A DNA stretch of 33,142 nt from JBCCGE01 sp039029455 (GTDB lineage: Bacteria; Pseudomonadota; Gammaproteobacteria; Arenicellales; Poriferihabitantaceae). Both the position numbers and the translations under genes were made by a program. Shown here one piece after another: positions 8,008-15,107 of this stretch; the first letter of the stretch is position 1, and each line of letters starts with the position of its first letter. The notes below the pieces were generated by a model. That model was not told the origin of the DNA. It ran no database searches and was given only the letters and a program-made list of their open reading frames with translations. The DNA is taken from contig JBCCGE010000034.1 of NCBI GenBank assembly GCA_039029455.1, forward strand, positions 1-33,142, written 5' to 3'.

Positions 8008-10152
8008 CTGCTCAAAGCCTTATCCAAAAATGAAAGTCAGGTAGACCGGTTAGAGCGAAAACTGGCGTCATACCTCGACCCGAAGGCGGTCGCCGATGTT
8101 TACAAGGCCTATGAATTTGGCGCACAGGCACACGCCGGTCAAAGACGGATAAGCGGAGAAGACTACATTTCCCACCCATTAGCGGTCGCAGAGATTCTCG
8201 GCGATATGCACATGGACAGTCGTACGATCATTGCGGCTATTCTGCATGACGTTGTTGAAGACACGGATACCTCCATAAACCAGCTGTCGATACTATTCGG
8301 CAACGACGTTGCTCATCTGGTAGACGGAGTAAGCAAGGTAAGCGCTCTGGAAACGGATTCCAAACTCAATGCCGAGGCAATGTCGTTTCAAAAGATGTTC
8401 ATGGCTATGGCAAAGGACATCAGGGTCATTATCATCAAACTCGCCGACCGTCTGCACAACATGGGTACGCTGGACGCGTTGCGGGCGGAGAAAAAACAGC
8501 GGATAGCCAAACAGACGCTGGAAATTTATGCGCCGATAGCAGACCGGCTGGGCATGCGGGACCTCTGCCAGAAACTCGAAGACCTCAGCTTTCAGACCCT
8601 CTACCCGAAACGCTTCAGGGCGATATCCCGCAAGCTCTCCGCCAACAAACGCGGACGAAAATCGGTAATTGCTGAACTCTGTAAATCAATTCGTGGAAGT
8701 CTCGCGGATGCCGGCGTCGATGCCGAAGTACTTGGCCGCGAAAAAACGCTCTACAGCATTTACAGGAAAATGCGCCGCAAACGACTGCCGCTGAAAAGTG
8801 TGCAGGATGTCAATGCGATACGAGTCATCACCACTGATCGAAACAGCTGCTACCACGTTCTGGGAGTCATTCATCGGCTGTACACTCCGCGCCATGAGAG
8901 TTTTAAAGACTACATCGCGATACCAAAACGTAACGGATATCAGTCGCTGCACACTGTGGTCATGGGACCGTTCGGGCAAAACGTGGAAATCCAGATTCGA
9001 GATCGGGAAATGCACAAGATCGCTGAAAAAGGCGTAGCCTCGCACTGGTACTACAAAACTGATGGCGCCGATGAAAAAATTCCCCAAAAACTGGCGCAAC
9101 AGTGGCTGGACAGCTTTCTTGAATCTCAGGAAAAATCATCGGACTCGTCCGAGTATCTGGAACATTTAAAGGCAGATCTCCACCCGGATGAAGTTTACGT
9201 ATTTACGCCAAAAGGTGAGATTAAACAGCTGCCGCGGAATGCGACTGCACTGGACTTTGCGTATGCGGTGCATTCGGATATCGGCAATCATTGTGTGGGT
9301 GCGACAGTCGACGGTCGACAGGTGCCCCTGCACGAGCGACTGAACAATGGTGAAACCGTTAAAGCAGTCACTTCACGAAAGGCCAGGCCACAACCATCGT
9401 GGTTGAACTATGCGGTCTCCTCAAAAGCACGGTCTTCGATACGGCATTTTCTCAATCAGCAAAAAGATAAAGAGGCGATTCGCCTTGGCAGCAAACTGCT
9501 CAAAAAAGCCTTAAAAGATCGTGGATACAGTAACGCGTTCGGCATTTCGAATCAGCACAAAATCAGGCTGCTCGAGAGATTGGAACTCAAAGACTGGAAC
9601 CAGTTGCTACTTGACATCGGTTTTGGCAAACGATTACCAGCACTGGTTGCCAAACAGTTTCTGCTGGAGATAGACGATTCAAATCGGGCCCATCGACGAG
9701 AAACCGGTTCCCACGGCAGCATGACCATTGAAGGTACCGAGAGGCTTCTTGTCACCTATGCAAACTGTTGTCACCCGATTCCAGGAGACAAAATTATAGG
9801 TACAACAACCAGCGGCAGCGGACTTTCAGTCCATCGACTTCGGTGCAAGAATTGTGTCGGCATCATGAAACATCCGGACAACTACTTTCATCTGAACTGG
9901 TCAGATGAAACCCAGGGACGGTTCCGCGTCATGCTCGACATGGAGACCGCAAATCGACCGGGCGTGCTTGCGCGCGTATCGAATATCATTGCTGAGCATG
10001 ATTCAAATATTAATCAGTTGAATGTGGATGATGAACTCACCGAGACCTCTCGCATGTCGTTCATCATTGAGGTCACCAGCCGGGACCATTTGGCCGATAT
10101 CATGTGGCAGCTCCACAACGATGAAAATGTATTAAAACTTGCGCGCTCGTGA
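8008..10152 (+). CDS. spoT: Bifunctional (p)ppGpp synthetase/hydrolase SpoT, apparent CTG start
   Basis: The RelA/SpoT reading frame is open from 7981, but its first ATG is at 8206, inside the HD domain. Starting there would lose the metal-ligand His in YISHP and part of the fold. The only plausible upstream start I see is CTG 8008, with GGAG at 7997-8000 ending 7 bases before it. This gives 714 residues (E. coli SpoT has 702). Domains: HD hydrolase (about 25-200; H56, H80-D81, N151), synthetase (about 240-360; GREKTLYSIYRKM, D267, YIAIPKRNGYQSLH), TGS (about 395-455) and C-terminal ACT (about 640-714). The hydrolase and synthetase residues line up with Rel of Streptococcus equisimilis at a constant offset of 3. 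It probably makes and degrades (p)ppGpp. Confidence 0.93.
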   Translation: MLKALSKNESQVDRLERKLASYLDPKAVADVYKAYEFGAQAHAGQRRISGEDYISHPLAVAEILGDMHMDSRTIIAAILHDVVEDTDTSINQLSILFGNDVAHLVDGVSKVSALETDSKLNAEAMSFQKMFMAMAKDIRVIIIKLADRLHNMGTLDALRAEKKQRIAKQTLEIYAPIADRLGMRDLCQKLEDLSFQTLYPKRFRAISRKLSANKRGRKSVIAELCKSIRGSLADAGVDAEVLGREKTLYSIYRKMRRKRLPLKSVQDVNAIRVITTDRNSCYHVLGVIHRLYTPRHESFKDYIAIPKRNGYQSLHTVVMGPFGQNVEIQIRDREMHKIAEKGVASHWYYKTDGADEKIPQKLAQQWLDSFLESQEKSSDSSEYLEHLKADLHPDEVYVFTPKGEIKQLPRNATALDFAYAVHSDIGNHCVGATVDGRQVPLHERLNNGETVKAVTSRKARPQPSWLNYAVSSKARSSIRHFLNQQKDKEAIRLGSKLLKKALKDRGYSNAFGISNQHKIRLLERLELKDWNQLLLDIGFGKRLPALVAKQFLLEIDDSNRAHRRETGSHGSMTIEGTERLLVTYANCCHPIPGDKIIGTTTSGSGLSVHRLRCKNCVGIMKHPDNYFHLNWSDETQGRFRVMLDMETANRPGVLARVSNIIAEHDSNINQLNVDDELTETSRMSFIIEVTSRDHLADIMWQLHNDENVLKLARS

Positions 10153-10655
10153 TGAAACAACAATCCGAACCAGTCAAAGTGCTGTTTGTGTGTCTTGGTA
10201 ATATCTGTCGGTCGCCAACCGCTGAAGGTATGTTTCGCAAGCTCGTGGATGACAATGGTCTGCAGCACCGATACACCATCGACTCGGCCGGAACCGGTTC
10301 CTGGCACATCGGTTCGCCCCCGGATTCCCGTGCCCAGATCGCAGCGCGTCAGAGAGACATTGATCTGTCCTCCCTGAGAGGGCGACAGCTGGAGCCGACG
10401 GATGGTGAAAAGTTCGACCTAATCATCGCGATGGATGAAAACAACAGATTGAATATCAAATCAGTTCTACCCACCCGGCATCATCACAAAGTCAGAAAAA
10501 TGGGTGATTTTCTGTCAGACACGCAGTCACCGGATGTGCCGGATCCGTACTTTGGAGGAGACGAGGGGTTCTCCCTGGTTCTGGACATGCTCGAACAGGC
10601 CTGCAATGGCTTGTTGCAGACCACCTCATCATCTGCGTCCTCTGATGCGAATTGA
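10152..10655 (+). CDS. Low-molecular-weight protein-tyrosine phosphatase
   Basis: A 167-residue cytoplasmic enzyme. The CX5R active site lies at the N-terminus (C14-LGNIC-R20-S in FVCLGNICRSPTAEG), and the general-acid Asp is in DVPDPYF (D131). Length and motif order match the LMW-PTP family, which removes phosphate from tyrosine (sometimes arginine or small phosphoesters). The ATG overlaps the spoT stop as TGATG, implying translational coupling; a GTG one codon earlier is an alternative. No bacterial tyrosine kinase gene is visible nearby, so its substrate is open. The Ser-rich tail after about residue 155 is not part of the fold. Confidence 0.92.
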   Translation: MKQQSEPVKVLFVCLGNICRSPTAEGMFRKLVDDNGLQHRYTIDSAGTGSWHIGSPPDSRAQIAARQRDIDLSSLRGRQLEPTDGEKFDLIIAMDENNRLNIKSVLPTRHHHKVRKMGDFLSDTQSPDVPDPYFGGDEGFSLVLDMLEQACNGLLQTTSSSASSDAN

Positions 10656-11124
10656 AATATCGATATCAGAGCAGACTCTGGCCGTTTTCGATGCTGACGA
10701 ATCTGTGCTGCATCATTACACAGTTTCAAGTGCAGCTAACGGAACCGGGCAACAAATGGACAGCTACTGCACCCCCCTCGGGTTGCATGTGATCGAAGAA
10801 AAATTTGGTGCGGGTATGCCGGAAAATACGGTGTTTGTCGGACGCAGTAGCACCGGTGAAATTTATGACATCTCCATGCGAGAGTCCGAACCTGATCGCG
10901 ACTGGATTCTGACCCGAATCATCTGGCTCGGCGGTTGTGAATCAGGGTACAACAAGGATGGCGAAGTCGATACTCACAGCCGATACATCTACCTGCACGG
11001 CTGCCCGGATGATGTACAGATGGGCATCCCGGGCTCAAAAGGATGTATCCGCATGCGCAACAAAGATATCGTCGAACTCTTTAAGTCTGTCCAGGTCGGC
11101 ACCCCGGTGCAAATTAATGCGTAA
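10645..11124 (+). CDS. YkuD-type L,D-transpeptidase, short, no signal peptide
   Basis: A 159-residue protein made almost only of the YkuD catalytic domain. Conserved features are HGCPDD (H118), then SKGCIRMRN with the nucleophile Cys (C134) and R136; the usual S-H-G-C is S-K-G-C here, a position known to vary. YkuD enzymes form 3-3 crosslinks in peptidoglycan or attach lipoproteins to it. The ATG at 10645 overlaps the phosphatase gene by 11 bases and is preferred over ATG 10504, which would add an unrelated shadow peptide. No signal peptide is visible, as in a known group of small proteobacterial homologues, so export or a cytoplasmic role is unresolved. It overlaps nagZ by 8 bases. Confidence 0.88.
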   Translation: MRIEISISEQTLAVFDADESVLHHYTVSSAANGTGQQMDSYCTPLGLHVIEEKFGAGMPENTVFVGRSSTGEIYDISMRESEPDRDWILTRIIWLGGCESGYNKDGEVDTHSRYIYLHGCPDDVQMGIPGSKGCIRMRNKDIVELFKSVQVGTPVQINA

Positions 11125-12145
11125 TATTCCACTTGGACCGTTAATGATCGATGTTGAGGGGGCCGAACTCTCACCCGCTGACCGCCGCCGCCTGCACTCT
11201 CCATCCGTGGGGTCAGTGATCCTGTTCAGCAGGAACTTTGAGAACAAGGAACAACTTAGAGCCCTGATTCAGGAGATTAAGTCCTTGCGTCATCCACATC
11301 TGTTGATCGCAGTGGATCATGAAGGCGGAAGAGTACAGCGGTTCAGAGACGGATTCGTATCGATTCCGCCGGCTTCAGTTTTTGAATCTGTTTCCAGCTC
11401 AGATCAATGTGCGGACTCAGCCAGATACGCCGGGATGCTGATGGCGGCGGAACTTATCGATGTTGGTGTGGATTTCAGTTTCGCACCGGTGCTCGACCAC
11501 GGTGATGTCACCAGCTCTGTTATCGGCAACAGAAGCTTTAGTAGCGACACCGATAAGGTAGTGCGGATTGCCGGTGCATTTGTTGACGGTATGAATGAAG
11601 CGGGCATGCAGGCCACTGGCAAACACTTTCCGGGTCACGGCGGGGTCACGGGGGATTCCCACTTTGAAACACCCCGAGATGATCGGACCTTGACTGCACT
11701 TTGGCAGCAGGATCTGGTGCCGTTCCGCAAACTGAAAAACAAACTGGCTGCCGTCATGACCGCGCACGTTCACTACCCCGCGGTGGCCGACGATTTACCA
11801 ACCTATTCTCCGAAATGGCTGCAGACTGTGCTTCGACAGGACATCGGCTTTCGAGGTTTGGTGTTCAGTGATGACCTCATCATGAAAGGCGCAGAAGTCG
11901 CGGGCGACATTGTGAACAGAACCCGTCTGGCCCTAAATGCAGGCTGCGACGTTGCCTTGATTTGCAATGATCACGAGTCTGCAGAGCTGGCACTCGAACA
12001 GATTGAGTATTGGAATCCGCAATCCGCAGCCCGTCTGGAAGCCATGCGCGCGGTGCCTGCAATCCCGTGGAGTGACGATCGAATCGCCAGCGGTAGGGAG
12101 ACACTCTCGCGACTGGTGAACTCCGAAGTTGCCGTAACTGCCTGA
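11117..12145 (+). CDS. nagZ: Beta-N-acetylhexosaminidase (GH3)
   Basis: A 342-residue protein (E. coli NagZ has 341). The GH3 signature KHFPGHGGVTGDSHFETP is at about 169-186, including the acid/base His of the D-S-H loop (H182); the nucleophile Asp is in FSDDLIMKGA (D252/D253). The N-terminus PLGPLMIDVEG is typical of NagZ. The enzyme acts in the cytoplasm, removing GlcNAc from GlcNAc-anhydroMurNAc peptides during cell-wall recycling. The ATG at 11117 overlaps the L,D-transpeptidase stop by 8 bases, so the gene belongs to the spoT-phosphatase-ldt chain. An upstream in-frame ATG (10937) lies deep inside the preceding gene and is rejected. Confidence 0.95.
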   Translation: MRNIPLGPLMIDVEGAELSPADRRRLHSPSVGSVILFSRNFENKEQLRALIQEIKSLRHPHLLIAVDHEGGRVQRFRDGFVSIPPASVFESVSSSDQCADSARYAGMLMAAELIDVGVDFSFAPVLDHGDVTSSVIGNRSFSSDTDKVVRIAGAFVDGMNEAGMQATGKHFPGHGGVTGDSHFETPRDDRTLTALWQQDLVPFRKLKNKLAAVMTAHVHYPAVADDLPTYSPKWLQTVLRQDIGFRGLVFSDDLIMKGAEVAGDIVNRTRLALNAGCDVALICNDHESAELALEQIEYWNPQSAARLEAMRAVPAIPWSDDRIASGRETLSRLVNSEVAVTA

Positions 12146-12244
12146 TCAATACAGTTCCGTTCAAATCCGGCGTTCGAGCCCGCCACGACGTCACAATATT
12201 TATAAACGCCTTGCTCTGCCGATACGCAGCTGTCCGGTTTAATT

Positions 12245-12733
12245 CTATTTGTCCCAAACCACCGAATTGATTTTCAGGGTCGACCGATCAATTCGATATT
12301 CAACAGATGCCCCTAATGTTGCTCGCAGTGCACCGCTAATTTCGCCAGCATCGTCGACCTCGGGCAGGAGCAAACCCTGAAATCGGACAATGTAGGCATC
12401 TGCAAACTGAAGAACACCGGTTCGGTAATGTTTAAGATGCTTCTGCGAGTCTGACAGCGACGGCTGGCTTCTGAAATCCTCCCAGGCAATTAGCCAGGCA
12501 TTAAGCAATACACCTGAAACCATCTGCGACTGAGCTTCAGCCGAGTAGAAATCATGGATTGAATCCGGCTCACAAACATATCCATCCCGCAGTGCGCAGC
12601 CGTTTGATTCTTCTGCAAATTCCACTGCCCATTCATACTGCGACTGAATGGTCGACTGTTGCTGTGCGCTGCCGCATCCCGGCACCATCAGGGCGCCAAA
12701 TATCAACCCAGCGATTCGAGCCGGCACTGTCAA
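12245..12733 (-). CDS. Putative lipoprotein coupled to the barrel/DUF4329 gene
   Basis: A 162-residue protein. The N-terminus has a short hydrophobic signal (about 7-18) ending in a lipobox-like VPGC with Cys 20. The mature part is polar with several aromatic residues, two further Cys (C46 and C54, possibly a disulfide) and a C-terminal beta-rich segment ending in VVWDK. I do not recognise a family. It starts at TTG 12733, overlapping the stop of the upstream gene as TTGA, or at GTG two codons later. That overlap suggests coupled translation with the barrel/DUF4329 protein and a shared job, for example a periplasmic partner or protective factor. This is inference from position only. Confidence 0.6.
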   Translation of the reverse strand: MTVPARIAGLIFGALMVPGCGSAQQQSTIQSQYEWAVEFAEESNGCALRDGYVCEPDSIHDFYSAEAQSQMVSGVLLNAWLIAWEDFRSQPSLSDSQKHLKHYRTGVLQFADAYIVRFQGLLLPEVDDAGEISGALRATLGASVEYRIDRSTLKINSVVWDK

Positions 12734-14112
12734 TTTGCAATCGTACCCAGATTCTGGATCGCGTTCCTGTCGACATCGTGATACAGAAACTTGCCGCCCG
12801 GTGTGCCGAGATAGCCGTCAATGTTAAAGAATCGATCACCGGCAAGATCCGCTGCAGAAAACTGTTCGTTAAGGAATCTTGGGTCGGGACCCGCGTGAGT
12901 ATGATAAGAGGCGACAGTCGCACCACCGGCAGGTGCCTGTGATGCCGGGTTGGGCAGTGCGACGCTGCTCGCGTCCCCGCGAATAGGTGTTGTCGTTGAA
13001 AACGTGCCATCAGCGTTTCGCAGCACGTATCCCCCAAACTCTCTATTTTGGGCAACCGAAACCGGATTTATTTCATTCAGAATATTCCGCGCCGCGTTGT
13101 GCTGAGCGACCAGTCGGGGGCTGCTCTCAGACGCACCCTCGCCGCCGCCACCGCCGCCGGAACTCAGCCCCACACCTACAGCGACTGCACTGACAGCAAC
13201 CATTACCGAGAACGGTGACGGGTCGTCATGGGGCCCTTCTTGTGGAACCGGTGTGTCTTCGGCTGGGGCTTCGGTCGCATGCAGACGACTTCGACTGTTC
13301 CCCAGGACAAACGAATAGCTGAAAACCACCTTATCCTCGTTGTGCATGTCCGCTAACCTATTGCGACGATTCACCAGCGCGATGCGGATCGAGGATTGCG
13401 GTGACAACCGGCGACTGTAAGCTACACCCGCGTAGTGCGCCCCATTTGAATGTTCAAGGTATTGCGCTTCGATACGGCCGGACTTACCTGCAGCCATGCC
13501 CAGAATCCATGCGTCGCCCGATCTCTCGCCCTGCGAAAATACCGGCATGAACGCAATTCCCGCCTTTTTCGTATGCAATCCAAGCTGGTACACAGATCGA
13601 TCGTTCAATCCGGACGACTGAATTCGGGTCACTCCGCCTGCAAGTCGCAGTGATTCTGTCAAACCGATGTCAGCATAGGCTCCTCGGTACTGATAGTCCC
13701 GTGAGATTCCGCCATGGAAATGAAACGGATCCATCCCCGCCACTGCGCCTTTTATGTTGGCGATGGTGTCGCCACTGCCCGAATAGCCCATGATGGAAAA
13801 ACGATCAGTTCCAATCGAAACCCCGTGATACTGCTGATCAAGACGAAAGACAGACTGGGTGGCCAGCGTTGATTTGCGAAAGCCGTGACTCCAGGACAGA
13901 GTGGTTGTGGCATTCGACAACGCGTTGTCTGAATAGTCCTGACGATAGATTCGATCGTAGTGCAGCGGCGACCTGACCTGAAGGCGAAAGTCATCCTGCG
14001 TATGAATCAGATCAATTCGCTGAACCGCAAGAACCGGCATTGAAAACGCCAACGTTACAACCGTTAACCCTATCCGCCCAATCAGATTGCTGATATCACC
14101 TTTCGCTGTCAT
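12730..14112 (-). CDS. Signal peptide + beta-barrel-like region + Gly hinge + C-terminal DUF4329 domain
   Basis: A 460-residue protein with three parts. A signal peptide (about 8-29, ending MPVLA). A region of about 40-275 with alternating amphipathic strands, aromatic girdle residues and turn-rich loops, like an outer-membrane barrel. Then a Pro/Glu linker, a hydrophobic stretch (301-316) with six Gly at 319-324, and a C-terminal domain (about 335-460) matching DUF4329: ILNEINPVSVAQNREFGGYV, SYHTHAGPD (H404, H406), FSAADL (S419, D422) and GYLGTPGGKF. DUF4329 is known mainly from the ends of Rhs/polymorphic-toxin proteins. The E358...HxH...SxxD order recalls JAB/MPN metallopeptidases. Its placement behind a barrel suggests surface or periplasmic display. 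Domain names rest on motif recognition; activity is unknown. Confidence 0.65.
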   Translation of the reverse strand: MTAKGDISNLIGRIGLTVVTLAFSMPVLAVQRIDLIHTQDDFRLQVRSPLHYDRIYRQDYSDNALSNATTTLSWSHGFRKSTLATQSVFRLDQQYHGVSIGTDRFSIMGYSGSGDTIANIKGAVAGMDPFHFHGGISRDYQYRGAYADIGLTESLRLAGGVTRIQSSGLNDRSVYQLGLHTKKAGIAFMPVFSQGERSGDAWILGMAAGKSGRIEAQYLEHSNGAHYAGVAYSRRLSPQSSIRIALVNRRNRLADMHNEDKVVFSYSFVLGNSRSRLHATEAPAEDTPVPQEGPHDDPSPFSVMVAVSAVAVGVGLSSGGGGGGEGASESSPRLVAQHNAARNILNEINPVSVAQNREFGGYVLRNADGTFSTTTPIRGDASSVALPNPASQAPAGGATVASYHTHAGPDPRFLNEQFSAADLAGDRFFNIDGYLGTPGGKFLYHDVDRNAIQNLGTIAN

Positions 14113-14234
14113 TCAAATATCTGAGCCCCCGCCCGGTTAGCTGTAAGTAAATCGGTAGAATAATACAGACTCAACGTCGGAGGCTCTAGCATCCCGGGTC
14201 ATGCGACACTGTAGAATGACCTAAAGTGCAGTAT

Positions 14235-15077
14235 TCAGTTGGATTTGAACAGTAGAACGCCGGCCAGTATGACGAGTGCTGCGCCCACAAAAACATTCAC
14301 CGCCGGAACATCGCCAAACACCAGATAGCCCACCAGCACCGAGCCGATGATTTCCAGATAAACCAGGGGAGACAGCGTCGTCGTATCTGCAAAACGGAAC
14401 GCCTGAATCGACATGAAATGACTTAACAGTGAGAGCACTCCGAGAGCCACAAACCAGACAAATGCACTGGTTGCTGGAATCTGCCATGTCAACACCGCCT
14501 GAGGCGTCAGAATCACCGCACCGAGCAGACACTGAAAGGCCAGCGTTTTCATCGCGTCCTCTTGACGCGATGCGGACCGGGTTGCAACCAGATAGATGGC
14601 AAACACAACTCCGCTGGCTATTGCGAGTATCAATCCGCTCGAAATACCGGTGGACGGCTCGACAATAAGAATCACTCCGAGGAATCCCAATGACATCGAG
14701 GCTATTTTGAGTGGCGAAAGAGTCTCTTTCAGTAACCAGACTGCCAGTAGTGCAGCAACGATCGGACCGATGAAATATGCACTGATCGCGTCGGCAAGGG
14801 GTGTCGTGGATATGGCCTGAAAATAGAGGGTCATCGACGTCACGAGACAGACCGTTCGCAAAAAATGAGCCCCGAGGTTTCGGCGAGGCAGGCAGCTGCG
14901 ACCGTGGCGTGCGAATGCAATTGGCAGAATGATCACTGCAGCGACCAGATATCTGGCCCAGCTGATAAACAACGCGGAATGACCCGTGCTTAAATATTTC
15001 GCTACCGCATCAACCAGAGGAATCGTCAACATGGCCATTGCCATCAGCACAATCCCAAGTGTTCGGTCTTTATCCAT
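14235..15077 (-). CDS. DMT superfamily (EamA) transporter
   Basis: A 280-residue inner-membrane protein with ten predicted transmembrane helices in two EamA repeats (about 8-140 and 147-278). Helix-loop features such as SWARYLVAA, YFIGPIVAALLAVWLLKETLS, and the matching second-half SPLVYLEIIGSVLVGYLVFGD are typical of the drug/metabolite exporter group. The conserved 'E-x-x' near the end of helix 4 in each half is present. The substrate cannot be predicted. It lies 30 bases downstream of the RND pump gene on the same strand, so it may be read from the same transcript. Confidence 0.9.
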   Translation of the reverse strand: MDKDRTLGIVLMAMAMLTIPLVDAVAKYLSTGHSALFISWARYLVAAVIILPIAFARHGRSCLPRRNLGAHFLRTVCLVTSMTLYFQAISTTPLADAISAYFIGPIVAALLAVWLLKETLSPLKIASMSLGFLGVILIVEPSTGISSGLILAIASGVVFAIYLVATRSASRQEDAMKTLAFQCLLGAVILTPQAVLTWQIPATSAFVWFVALGVLSLLSHFMSIQAFRFADTTTLSPLVYLEIIGSVLVGYLVFGDVPAVNVFVGAALVILAGVLLFKSN

Positions 15078-15107
15078 TCGGGTACGCGGTTTAGTACAGA
15101 TCAGGGA

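Noticed and set aside
8206..10152. ATG 8206 as the spoT start
   Set aside because: It would delete the first part of the HD hydrolase domain, including the conserved His in YISHP, although the missing part is encoded in frame just upstream.
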